A DNA stretch of 64,000 bases. Origin: JADGNF01 sp964582085. Lineage in GTDB: Archaea; Thermoproteota; Bathyarchaeia; Bathyarchaeales; Bathycorpusculaceae. The translations under genes and the position numbers were made by a program. The DNA is taken from positions 205,881 to 269,880 of the forward strand of contig CAZOPV010000005.1 in assembly GCA_964582085.1 (NCBI GenBank), in the 5' to 3' direction. This document shows, piece by piece, positions 34,671-41,961 of the stretch; the first letter of the stretch is position 1, and every line of letters begins with the position of its first letter. The notes beneath the pieces were generated by a model. It was not told where the DNA came from and searched no databases. It saw nothing but the letters and a program-made list of their open reading frames with translations.

Positions 34671-34674
34671 CTTT

Positions 34675-34745
34675 GTTCACCTTTTATTATTTTTTGGCAA
34701 ACTACTTAAATCTATCCGTTCACCTTTTAGCAGATATTGGCAAAC
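34675..34745. promoter_or_regulatory. Paired direct repeats between abiEi and cdc6 (operator or iterons)
   Basis: Two 28-nt copies at 34675-34702 and 34718-34745, start-to-start distance 43 bp (about four DNA turns). Each begins GTTCACCTTTTA (12 identical), has a variable 7-nt centre, and ends TTGGCAAAC (9 identical). A TATA-like stretch CTACTTAAATCTA lies between them on the abiEi promoter. The arrangement suits AbiEi autoregulation. Binding by Orc1/Cdc6 is the alternative. Confidence 0.6.
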
Positions 34746-34815
34746 ATATTTTACTCGATAAACGCCAATTCTATCGGAACGTTAACGACTTAAATTGTAA
34801 ACCCCTAGAATTTTC

Positions 34816-35808
34816 ATGGACGACGCCCCTATTCTCATCAATGAAGAGGCTCTGACTGAAGCTTTCGTTCCGACGCGGCTCTTGCATAGGGAAGGACAAG
34901 TGAGAGAACTAGAACGATGTCTTAGTCCAGCTTTGAAAAACCGCTCCATAGAGAACATTTTCCTGATTGGTACGTCTGGTACGGGTAAGACAACAGTCGT
35001 CAAGTGGATCCTTGAGAGCTACTTTAAAGAGCTATCGGCATACGTTAACTGTTGGAAATATCGCACACCCCATGAAGTTCTGACCGAAATCTTGCTAAGC
35101 TTTCAGGTTCCGGTTCATGGGAGGGAATCAACAGGCGAACTGACAAAAGCCCTCGAAAAATCTGCCCAAAAAACGAAGAGGATAGTTTGTTTGGACGAGG
35201 TTGACAGGCTGAAGGACTTTGACCTCTTGTACGTTCTCGCAAGGAGCGGATGCGGATTGATCCTCATATCGACACGTTGCCACGTTTTGGCAACTCTGAC
35301 GAACAGAATCAGAAGCAGTCTGGCGCTTACAGAAATAGAGTTTCTGTCCTACAAAGCTGAGGAGCTTTATGACATAATCCGTGACCGCGCCGAGTACGCT
35401 TTCAGGCCAGGAGTCCTGAAGAACGACCTGATGAGAATCGCTTCGGTTGCTGCACAAGGAGACGCGAGGAAGGCAATAGAAATCGTCAGGAAGGCCGCGA
35501 AGAAGGCTGAGATAAGATATCTGAACGAGGTCACGATTAAGGAACTCAAGGAATCTATAGCCGAGTCCAACAAACTCAGGATGATTTACCCGATTGACAA
35601 GCTCAACGAGCACCAGAAGGCGATTTACGAGATTCTTGAAAAGAACAGAAGGATGCCTTCAGGCGCGCTTTATGGCGAATACCGTGCTCTGACTCGCGCG
35701 CCGGTGGTTGACAGGGCATATCGTAACTACATGCAGAAAATGGTCAATCTAGGACTGATAAAAGCTGAAGGAAAGGGAAGATGGAAAAGCTACGAAATAG
35801 TATCTTAG
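34816..35808 (+). CDS. Orc1/Cdc6-family replication initiator of the island
   Basis: 330 aa. An AAA+ domain has Walker A GTSGTGKT (residues 52-59) and Walker B IVCLDEVD (123-130). Sensor-2 and lid regions follow, with a C-terminal winged helix (about 262-330, HQKAIYEILEKNRRMPSGAL). The protein is shorter than typical chromosomal Orc1/Cdc6, and it is found within a tRNA-bounded island, so it probably served a plasmid-like replicon. A TATA-like TTAAAT lies about 23 nt before the ATG, suggesting a leaderless transcript. Codon use seems richer in AAG/AGG than in flanking genes (visual impression). Confidence 0.88.
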   Translation: MDDAPILINEEALTEAFVPTRLLHREGQVRELERCLSPALKNRSIENIFLIGTSGTGKTTVVKWILESYFKELSAYVNCWKYRTPHEVLTEILLSFQVPVHGRESTGELTKALEKSAQKTKRIVCLDEVDRLKDFDLLYVLARSGCGLILISTRCHVLATLTNRIRSSLALTEIEFLSYKAEELYDIIRDRAEYAFRPGVLKNDLMRIASVAAQGDARKAIEIVRKAAKKAEIRYLNEVTIKELKESIAESNKLRMIYPIDKLNEHQKAIYEILEKNRRMPSGALYGEYRALTRAPVVDRAYRNYMQKMVNLGLIKAEGKGRWKSYEIVS

Positions 35809-35814
35809 TACTAT

Positions 35815-36111
35815 TTACATGTAAAATTTGAACTTGTTTTTAGGCGTTAAAGTTGTTGGCGCATTTCTTAGGAAAAATCCCACTCTTCTGGCAAAACTAA
35901 TTGTAATCGGCGCTTTGATGCAGAATTTTGCGCTGTTCCAATTCAACTTTGTAAGGGCAAGTATTTCTCTGCATATTATATCGATGGATGTACTCCCGTG
36001 ATGCTCTAATATCTCAAGGGGTGATGGAACTCTCGGACCGGGATAGACATTTAGGTATGGGATGTATCCAAAAGTGTACAAAAGAATGCTTTTGTCGGGT
36101 AGCCTAACCAT
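35815..36111 (-). CDS. Short pAgo fragment 3: C-terminal PIWI end
   Basis: 98 aa. It carries the conserved pAgo C-terminal segment LLYTFGYIPYLNVYPGPRVP, then EILEHHG, EILALTKLNWNSA and PITISFARRVGFFL. It starts at an ATG that falls on the conserved GTM position of the joined protein. Only seven bases separate its stop from the convergent cdc6 stop. Confidence 0.8.
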   Translation of the reverse strand: MVRLPDKSILLYTFGYIPYLNVYPGPRVPSPLEILEHHGSTSIDIICREILALTKLNWNSAKFCIKAPITISFARRVGFFLRNAPTTLTPKNKFKFYM

Positions 36112-36682
36112 GGTTCCCCTGATTGGCGATTGTTGTCCCCCAGCGCAATAATTTTATGTCTCTTGTGCCGAATGCAATCAAGTCAAGTTTCTCTACCTCT
36201 TTAGCTCCCTCCTCAAATCCAGCTTTCTCTTCATCTGTGAATCTTGAGGTTTTATGGACGACAATTCGGCGTGGCAATTGGCCGTCCTTGTTGGTTTTAT
36301 AGACCTCAATCGCTTTCTCTATAAGTCTCTTCGCTTCATCTTTCGAAACATGCGGAGCATTGTACTCATCAACCAGCGCCTTTTTGCCCTTGAAAACGTA
36401 TCCCTCCGAATCAAGGGAAAAGAACTGCGCCAATGCAGTCTTGACTACAGACGAATCTCCTCTGTCTCGGAAAAAGGAAATTCCTATGTAGCAGGTATCC
36501 TCAAGAATGCCTCGTGTCCTCCATGGTAGATGATTTGACTTGTAAAATGCTGCCACAACTAGGTTCCAAAAAGTCGTAGCATCATCCTCTCTCTTCGGAT
36601 TATCAGGGTTGTAGGGTTCCGTCGTTGATGGTCTCAGGATTTGAACCGGGATATCATAGTCCATACAAATTGCTTTCACCAA
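36104..36682 (-). CDS. Short pAgo fragment 2: end of MID and most of PIWI
   Basis: 192 aa from a TTG, but the frame is open further upstream to FRPVDLRSLVKA. It carries KAICMDYDIPVQIL (guide 5'-end pocket side of MID), LPWRTRGI, CYIGISFF and RIVVHKTSRFTDEEKAGFEE. It ends IANQG before the second frame break. It has no ribosome site of its own and is best read as part of one gene. Confidence 0.8.
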   Translation of the reverse strand: MVKAICMDYDIPVQILRPSTTEPYNPDNPKREDDATTFWNLVVAAFYKSNHLPWRTRGILEDTCYIGISFFRDRGDSSVVKTALAQFFSLDSEGYVFKGKKALVDEYNAPHVSKDEAKRLIEKAIEVYKTNKDGQLPRRIVVHKTSRFTDEEKAGFEEGAKEVEKLDLIAFGTRDIKLLRWGTTIANQGNHG

Positions 36683-36692
36683 GCTTCGAAGG

Positions 36693-37307
36693 TCAACCGG
36701 TCTGAAGGTCGGGGCGGAAGGCGGTATCCCCCAGGTATCTATCGAGGGTTTGGTTTTTTGCCCTTATTTTTTCGATAAGCTTCTCAAGTGAGGTCTTTCG
36801 AGGTAAGGTTCTTTGTCCTATTGCGCCTCTAATGCAGTATTCATCAACAATTTCGGGATAGGCCAAAACAAGGAAATGAGGTGTAGGCTCAATGTCCATT
36901 ATAGCTTTGACCTTCTCGCATACTACGTTGGCGACCAGTTGAACACGGTCTGAAAATGTCGTGGTATTTTCTATCTTTTGCTTGAGCGATTCGCTGTCTA
37001 TCTCGGCCGTGCGTTTTATGTTAAACTTGATTCTCAGTTTACTCATGCCTGGAAAATCTACGTGTAGAAAACTCTTGTCCTTTCCGTATGTGGTAACGTT
37101 CAGTCTTTCAAACATGTTCTTTGTTTTTTCTAATGATTCGCTGTCTCCAATCAGCCCGATATTGACCTCATATACCGTAGAACTGTCACCCAAGGGGCCC
37201 AAAAGCGTTAGTCCCATTTTCGGTTCAGGAACAGCAACATTTTTCCCGACCTCTATCAGAGGCTCTTCTATATACTTGATGGTTGGCTGAAATCTGCTTA
37301 GCTTCAT
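36693..37307 (-). CDS. Short pAgo fragment 1: N-terminal and MID part
   Basis: 204 aa as read. It begins MKLSRFQPTIKYIEEPLIEVG and includes the MGLTLLGPLGDSS and VDFPGMSKLRIKF segments common at the start of short pAgos, then the MID strand FLVLAYPEIVDEYC. GGAGG lies 6 nt before the ATG, inside the end of the APAZ gene. After the five-G run the frame runs into 11 unrelated residues and a TGA. Confidence 0.8.
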   Translation of the reverse strand: MKLSRFQPTIKYIEEPLIEVGKNVAVPEPKMGLTLLGPLGDSSTVYEVNIGLIGDSESLEKTKNMFERLNVTTYGKDKSFLHVDFPGMSKLRIKFNIKRTAEIDSESLKQKIENTTTFSDRVQLVANVVCEKVKAIMDIEPTPHFLVLAYPEIVDEYCIRGAIGQRTLPRKTSLEKLIEKIRAKNQTLDRYLGDTAFRPDLQTG

Positions 37308-37308
37308 G

Positions 37309-38805
37309 TTAATCCTCCAGAGAAGTTTCTGTCAGTGGGTTGCCTTCCTCATCTTCCGAATAGGTCGTTATGTCATAGTCGAACGGTTCAGATTTCAGAG
37401 AGTCTAAGAAATCCTGACTTGTATGCTGGTCATCTAGTATGCCAAAATTGACCCTGGAGTTTATTGGAAGGATGGACACTGTTATTCGCCCTGAGCCGAA
37501 ACCGAGATGAATTTCCTGTCTGTTGTGCGCTAGAATATGGAGCCACAACTTCATGTCATAAAGGTAATTGTTGTTATGATAACGGAAGTTCTTCTTTGTG
37601 CTTATTCGCAGGTTTCTGTTTTGATCCAATGGTCTATCTCCATCAGTTGTGAGAACGCGAATAGGTTCAATGATAAGATATATTCCATCACCCAAAATCA
37701 TGAACCTTAGTCTTCCTGCAAAGTGTTCGCAGTATAAGAGGCGCCCATCTGTTTTGCTTAACCTCTGATACACGAGCTGGCGGGTGCTGGTAGACTTGTA
37801 CGGTTTCCACGTTATCTCAGGTATCGCACCGCCAAAGTACTTGACATAGAAGCGGTCGTGTTTCTGGTCGTAATGGAATCCTCTCCTCCGAATCAGTTCC
37901 TTGAGGTTGAAGTTTAGCAACTTGACAAGTTTTTGGTGCATTTTGTCATCATCCAACCAAGACTTTGTAGGAATGGATTCTGGTCTCGAAGATATGCACA
38001 TGCTTAAGGGGTTAATCTCATCAAATTCAGAAAAAGAGTATACTTTCTTGTCTTCAAGAAAGAATGGCGGGATTTGAATTTGTTGTTCCTTTGATATAGG
38101 TTCACTGTTAATCTTCCAATAGATTTCCCCAGCTTCACGATAGTTTGTTTCCGCAGCATAAATGGTGTCTGGGATTTCAGTAATTGGAAACAAATTAAAC
38201 CAAAGAGTTTCTTCGACTATATCAGGTTCAGCCTTCTTGTTTAAGGCTGACAGAACTTCCAAGGGCACGCATGTGCTGCCGGTAAATGCCGCAGTCCTTT
38301 TTTCCAACGACCAAAATAACTGACGAAACTCATCCCCAGGAACCTGAATCGTGCTAGTATCCTTTCGGGTATAAACTACGCCCTGTCTAAACGCGCATTT
38401 CTTGGCGCCGCTTGGTAAGGTGTATACGCCGTCAATCTTTGGAATGACCAGATTACCGATAGAACCGTGAATTTGGAGAATCGGGAACTTTTTTTGTTTT
38501 CCCTTAACCTTGGTAACATACTCGAGATACAGCATACTAAGTTTTCCAGTAGCCCACTTTGAAATTCTGTCCACCCACTCTTGGGCATCTTTGTGAAAGG
38601 TTACATCTACGCCTACCGGTTTGAAAGTTCCATCTTCTACTCCTATTACTATGTGTCCCCCGCCGTAATTCGACATGCCGAAGACATCTTTGGCTAGCTC
38701 CATCCAGGCTTTTTCGGAATTATCAAATTCTACCTTGTAGTCTATGTCGGGCGATTCAAATCCCTGATGGATTAGCTCTTCAGCTAACTCATTGTTGAGC
38801 TCCAT
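37309..38805 (-). CDS. Schlafen (AlbA_2)-APAZ protein, partner of the short Argonaute
   Basis: 498 aa. Residues about 10-155 form a Schlafen AlbA_2 domain (FESPDIDYKVEFDNSEKAW, then NYGGGHIVIGVEDG at 46-59). Residues about 270-480 match the APAZ layout: WLDDDKMHQKLVKLLNFNL, RFYVKYFGG, LLYCEHFAGRLRFMILGDG, YLIIEPIRVLTTDG, and a late W-containing helix. APAZ proteins bind short pAgos and place an effector next to the guide-target duplex. Here the effector would be the Schlafen domain instead of SIR2, TIR or nuclease. GAGGAATAAAC precedes the ATG. Its stop is one base before the pAgo ATG, so the two are an operon. Confidence 0.85.
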   Translation of the reverse strand: MELNNELAEELIHQGFESPDIDYKVEFDNSEKAWMELAKDVFGMSNYGGGHIVIGVEDGTFKPVGVDVTFHKDAQEWVDRISKWATGKLSMLYLEYVTKVKGKQKKFPILQIHGSIGNLVIPKIDGVYTLPSGAKKCAFRQGVVYTRKDTSTIQVPGDEFRQLFWSLEKRTAAFTGSTCVPLEVLSALNKKAEPDIVEETLWFNLFPITEIPDTIYAAETNYREAGEIYWKINSEPISKEQQIQIPPFFLEDKKVYSFSEFDEINPLSMCISSRPESIPTKSWLDDDKMHQKLVKLLNFNLKELIRRRGFHYDQKHDRFYVKYFGGAIPEITWKPYKSTSTRQLVYQRLSKTDGRLLYCEHFAGRLRFMILGDGIYLIIEPIRVLTTDGDRPLDQNRNLRISTKKNFRYHNNNYLYDMKLWLHILAHNRQEIHLGFGSGRITVSILPINSRVNFGILDDQHTSQDFLDSLKSEPFDYDITTYSEDEEGNPLTETSLED

Positions 38806-38943
38806 GTTTATTCCTCATGGATTTCTTCCAAAACGGAAGATTCACTATCTAATATGTTCCTTAAATTGATAAATCTTGGCAGTTAAAGCGTTTTAACACG
38901 TAAATGTCAATTGTGTTTTCCAAGTTTAGACGAAAGTTTGGAA

Positions 38944-38962
38944 CTACTCCCCGCTACCATCT
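38944..38962 (+). repeat. att-like direct repeat, distal side (attR)
   Basis: Exact 19-base copy of the tRNA-iMet 3' end, marking the far end of the island. No tRNA precedes it. Confidence 0.85.
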
Positions 38963-38966
38963 TAAA

Positions 38967-38995
38967 ATCTAAAAATAGATGGGTTTTTTTCTTTT
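38967..38995 (+). terminator. Displaced tRNA-iMet terminator
   Basis: Hairpin ATCTA-AAAA-TAGAT followed by GGG and seven T, five bases after the distal repeat. It sits where the native tRNA terminator would be before integration. It may also end L24e transcription from the other strand. Confidence 0.5.
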
Positions 38996-39081
38996 GTAGA
39001 AACTGTTTTTTTGGAGTCAGTTGCTTGAAGGGGAAAGATAAAAAAATGTTGGATAGAGACGGGATCGGAGTTGTTGTAGCA

Positions 39082-39279
39082 TTAGGCCTTACCTTTTTCT
39101 TCTTTTCCAAAGTATTTGGTCCATTTGAGTTTGCGTGCGTCTCGACCAAATTGCAGGGAGCTTTTCTTGCATCTGCTTGCACAGAACCAGAGGATGGCGC
39201 CGTCGTTTTTTACGTACATCGTACCAGTGCCAGCTGGGAATTCGTTACCGCAGAAAGAGCATTTTCGATTTTTTGGCAT
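39082..39279 (-). CDS. rpl24e: Ribosomal protein L24e
   Basis: 65 aa. The zinc-finger N-terminus CSFCGNEFPAGTGTMYV and the later CASRCKKS give the four Cys of the L24e zinc site, and the end KWTKYFGKEEKGKA is basic. It is the last gene of the L7Ae-S28e-L24e cluster found in many archaea. It lies 30 bases after S28e. Confidence 0.96.
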   Translation of the reverse strand: MPKNRKCSFCGNEFPAGTGTMYVKNDGAILWFCASRCKKSSLQFGRDARKLKWTKYFGKEEKGKA

Positions 39280-39309
39280 TTGATTATTCCTCGCTTGTTT
39301 GAGTGGCTT

Positions 39310-39540
39310 TTACCGGTTGATTTTCTTTGCTTCTCTTTCGGTTTCCCTGAGCATAAGGATATCTTGTACACGTACCGGGCCTTTGACGTTGCGCGTGATA
39401 ATACGGCCTTTGTCTCTGCCTTCGAGTATGCGTACTCTGGCTTGGGTGATTTCGCCCGTTACGCCTGTGCGTCCTATAATTTGGATAACTTCTGCAGGCG
39501 TCAGTTCTTCCGATGAGGATGCTTTTTCTTCCTTGCTCAT
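39310..39540 (-). CDS. rps28e: Ribosomal protein S28e
   Basis: 76 aa. Family features are VIQIIGRTGVTGEITQARVR and GRIITRNVKGPVRVQDIL. It binds the small subunit near the mRNA exit. It overlaps the L7Ae gene stop by one base, so translation is coupled. Confidence 0.97.
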   Translation of the reverse strand: MSKEEKASSSEELTPAEVIQIIGRTGVTGEITQARVRILEGRDKGRIITRNVKGPVRVQDILMLRETEREAKKINR

Positions 39541-39920
39541 TACTCTGAGCCTCTTTTGACCTGCTCAAGTCGAGTTATGATTTCTTTTATGAGTCCAACA
39601 GCGTCGCCTTCTTTGAGTATACAGGCTGATGCGCAGGGAACTTCGATACCTATGGATTTGCCGAGTTGCTCTTTGCTGGGGACAAACACGGATGGAATTT
39701 TTCTTTCTTCACAAAGGAGTGGCAGGTGTGCAATGACTTCTGGTGGGTCAACATCTTCAGCTATCACCACAAGTTTCGCTATGCCACGCTCAACAGCTTT
39801 GGTTGCTTCGTTTGTACCTTTCTTAACTACGCCTGACTTTGAAGCTATGGATAGGGCTTCATAGGCTGCATCTACAACTTCTTTTGGTGCTTCATATTTT
39901 ACATAGAATGGTTTTGACAT
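39540..39920 (-). CDS. rpl7ae: Ribosomal protein L7Ae
   Basis: 126 aa from the ATG at 39920 (MSKPFYVKYEAPKEV), chosen because GGTGAGG lies upstream. A frame start at 39962 adds 14 unrelated basic residues. The kink-turn-binding motif regions GTNEATKAVERGIAKLVVIAED and CASACILKEG are present. In archaea L7Ae also serves box C/D and H/ACA RNPs and RNase P. The Gar1 gene is divergent next door. Confidence 0.96.
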   Translation of the reverse strand: MSKPFYVKYEAPKEVVDAAYEALSIASKSGVVKKGTNEATKAVERGIAKLVVIAEDVDPPEVIAHLPLLCEERKIPSVFVPSKEQLGKSIGIEVPCASACILKEGDAVGLIKEIITRLEQVKRGSE

Positions 39921-40030
39921 ATTTCTTCGCCTCACCCTTTTAAGGCACAGTTTTATCTTCACTTCTTATTTAAGAAGGTTTCTGCTGAAAAATTGTGTAT
40001 GCAGAGTCAGGTATCGGATTTTGCAGAAAA

Positions 40031-40039
40031 CTTTATAAG
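40031..40039 (+). promoter_or_regulatory. TATA box of gar1-tfb
   Basis: CTTTATAAG, a near-ideal archaeal TATA box. It implies transcription from about 40060, which excludes the earlier frame start at 39995 and supports a start near 40082. Confidence 0.6.
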
Positions 40040-40081
40040 TTGTATTACGTTGACGTTGATGTTTTCGAGAGGGGGACGTTG

Positions 40082-40315
40082 TTGCAAAAATTGGGCAAAG
40101 TGCTCAGCGTTACGCCGTCGCAGAATCTTATTGTGAAGCTCAACAACGCTCCGAAAATTGGTGCTTCAGTTATTGATGAAAACTTGAGCCCTGTGGGAAG
40201 AATCTTTGATTTAATTGGACCTGTTTCTTCTCCATACGCGGTGGTAAAGGCCTCAGTTAAGAACCCAGAAAAATTCGCCAATAAGCAGTTGTATGTTTCT
40301 CCCTTGAGAAAGTAA
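40082..40315 (+). CDS. gar1: H/ACA RNP protein Gar1
   Basis: 77 aa from a TTG at 40082, 6 nt after GAGGGGG. The TATA box at 40031 places earlier codons outside the mRNA. The small beta-barrel is clear: KLGKVLSVTPSQNLIVKLN, GASVIDENLSPVGRIFDLIG and PYAVVKA. Gar1 helps the Cbf5-Nop10-L7Ae complex in pseudouridylation. It is followed after 14 bases by the TFB gene, an arrangement common in archaea. Confidence 0.92.
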   Translation: MQKLGKVLSVTPSQNLIVKLNNAPKIGASVIDENLSPVGRIFDLIGPVSSPYAVVKASVKNPEKFANKQLYVSPLRK

Positions 40316-40329
40316 CGGAGCTAAAAGTA

Positions 40330-41301
40330 ATGAGCGGAAAAAACGAGTTACGTGAAAATGTAGAATCTTCGATAGCGCAAAAAGTTGAGTCAAGCAGGGT
40401 TCAAGCTTGCCCTGAATGTGGTAGCACAAGGCTGATGCGCGATTATGAATGCGCTGAGATTGTTTGTATGGATTGCGGTATGGTTGTAGCTGCAAAAATT
40501 GCTGATCGAGGACCAGAATGGCGTGCTTTTGACGATGATCAAAGGTCCAAACGGACAAGGGTGGGTGCGCCTTTAACATACACTATTCACGATAAGGGCT
40601 TATCCACCACAATTGATTGGCACGACAAAGATGTTTACGGCAAGAGTCTCTCGCCTGGACAGAAAGCGCAGGTTTATCGTTTGAGGAAGTGGCAGCGCCG
40701 TATCAGAGTTTCTGACGCCACCGAACGGAACTTGGCTTTTGCTTTGTCTGAAATTACAAAGATTTCTAACAATTTGAATCTTCCAAAGAATATTCTTGAA
40801 ACTGCGTCGGTCATCTACCGTAAAGCTGTGAAAGAGAGGCTTATCAGAGGCAGGTCGATTCAAGGTGTAACATCCGCGGCGCTTTACTTGGCATGTAGAC
40901 AATGCGGCTTACCTCGAACTCTAGACGAGATATCTCAGGTTTCAACGGTTAGCAAGAAGGAAGTAGGTCGTAGCTACCGCTTCTTAATTAAAGAACTCAA
41001 CTATTCTATTCCCCCGCTTAAACCTAGCCAGTACATCACCAAGTTTTCCAATCAGTTAACAATGCAAGGTAAAGTTGAAGAAATTGCTCATAAAATTTTG
41101 ACTTCAGCTAAAGATCTCAAGTTGACGTCAGGGCGTGGCCCAACAGGGATTGCAGCCGCTGCAAGTTACATCGCGTCAGTTTTGACTGGTGAACGGAAGA
41201 CCCAGCGGGAGATAGCTGAAATCGCGCAGGTAACTGAGGTAACAATCAGAAACAGGTATAAGGAACTTGTTGATCGGTTAATGTTCCAACTCAGCATCTG
41301 A
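40330..41301 (+). CDS. tfb: Transcription initiation factor TFB
   Basis: 323 aa. Zinc ribbon CPECGSTRLMRDYECAEIVC-MDC (about residues 24-46), B-finger region after PEWRAFDDDQ, then two cyclin-like repeats (about 125-210 and 220-315) including GRSIQGVTSAALYLACR and GRGPTGIAAAASYIAS. It recruits RNA polymerase to TBP-bound promoters. It shares a transcript with gar1. Confidence 0.97.
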   Translation: MSGKNELRENVESSIAQKVESSRVQACPECGSTRLMRDYECAEIVCMDCGMVVAAKIADRGPEWRAFDDDQRSKRTRVGAPLTYTIHDKGLSTTIDWHDKDVYGKSLSPGQKAQVYRLRKWQRRIRVSDATERNLAFALSEITKISNNLNLPKNILETASVIYRKAVKERLIRGRSIQGVTSAALYLACRQCGLPRTLDEISQVSTVSKKEVGRSYRFLIKELNYSIPPLKPSQYITKFSNQLTMQGKVEEIAHKILTSAKDLKLTSGRGPTGIAAAASYIASVLTGERKTQREIAEIAQVTEVTIRNRYKELVDRLMFQLSI

Positions 41302-41388
41302 AGCAATATATGTTTTTGCTCATTTTTAGAAGACTTGGGGTTTAATGGTGTATCCCATCAGAGGTTTATTGTAGAGCAAAATTAATAG

Positions 41389-41883
41389 TTGAAATTAACT
41401 GAGGTATCCTCTAATTTAAAGCAGAAACAGGGATTCAGAGTGATTACCTGCCCAAAATGTGGTGCAACCGCCGTTAACTTCGTTAAGTTGTGGCCCTCGG
41501 CTCTCACAGAGACAAAAGACACTGAAGGAAAAACTCAACCGTTAACAGGAGTTTTTGAGTGCCGCGAATGCAAAACCAAGTTTCGTGCAAAAGTGCACTC
41601 AAAAAAGAAAGAAAAGCAACAGATAGTAAACGTTAAAAACAGTGTTGAAAAAATTAGAGATTTAAGAGATGATCTAATGCAGACGTTAAGAATTTTGAGA
41701 GAAAAAATTCAGATGCTAGAATCCGAAAAGAGAAACCTTCTAGAAGAAGTTGAGACCCTGCGAAAAACAGCAGAGGCACGGGTCACCATTCTTGAAGGGG
41801 AAGTGAACCAGATGCGACAGGAAGTGAAAGCACTAAAAGAGCTTCTCAGCAGCAATAATACTGCTCCAGCTCAGAAAAGTTGA
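41389..41883 (+). CDS. Zinc-ribbon coiled-coil protein
   Basis: 164 aa with a TTG start. A zinc ribbon (CPKCGATAV at about residue 22 and CRECKTKFR at about 60) is followed by a long coiled coil (about 85-155, RILREKIQMLESEKRNLLEEV). No named family. It lies after tfb and may act in DNA, RNA or protein complexes. Confidence 0.78.
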   Translation: MKLTEVSSNLKQKQGFRVITCPKCGATAVNFVKLWPSALTETKDTEGKTQPLTGVFECRECKTKFRAKVHSKKKEKQQIVNVKNSVEKIRDLRDDLMQTLRILREKIQMLESEKRNLLEEVETLRKTAEARVTILEGEVNQMRQEVKALKELLSSNNTAPAQKS

Positions 41884-41961
41884 GCCACTATGTTAAATGT
41901 AGGTTAGAAATATGCATTTTTAGAGATATTCTTTTAAACTGCTGCTCAGTAAAAGTTGACT

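Larger units (their letters stand above)
35815..37307 (-). pseudogene. Short prokaryotic Argonaute (MID-PIWI), interrupted by two frameshifts
   Basis: Three adjoining frames join into one ~495-residue short pAgo. Removing one G from the five-G run at 36728-36732 (C on the plus strand) joins the first frame to RYLGIPPSAPTFRPVDLR and on to LVKAICMDYDIPVQILRP. Removing one base near 36114-36119 joins IANQGT to MVRLPDKSILLYTFGYIP. MID features are HFLVLAYPEIVDEYC and the RPVDLRSLVKA/IPVQIL segment. PIWI features are FWNLVVAAFYKSNHLPWRT, CYIGISFF, RIVVHKTSRFTDEEKAGF and YIPYLNVYPGPRVPSPL. The catalytic Asp in the first PIWI strand is Ser (GIS), so slicing is not expected, as in other short pAgos. 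It starts one base after the Schlafen-APAZ gene. Sequence error, phase variation or real decay are all possible. Confidence 0.87.
32810..38962. mobile_element. tRNA-iMet-integrated genomic island (~6.15 kb)
   Basis: Bounded by a perfect 19-bp direct repeat, the end of the tRNA-iMet gene (32810-32828) and its copy at 38944-38962. Between them lie an AbiE toxin-antitoxin pair, an Orc1/Cdc6 initiator, and a Schlafen-APAZ/short-Argonaute operon, all accessory genes. Housekeeping genes resume on both sides (PAC2 and tRNA before, L24e after). A hairpin plus T7 tract right after the distal repeat looks like the tRNA's original terminator, now displaced. No tyrosine integrase is visible, so the element is either a remnant or mobilised in trans. 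Confidence 0.8.

Noticed and set aside
35815..37307. Three separate small genes
   Set aside because: Each piece matches a consecutive part of one short Argonaute and the joints fall at conserved motifs, so one interrupted gene is the better reading.
38911..39516. 201-codon plus-strand open frame
   Set aside because: It is antisense to L24e and S28e, runs across the att site, and has no recognisable protein features.
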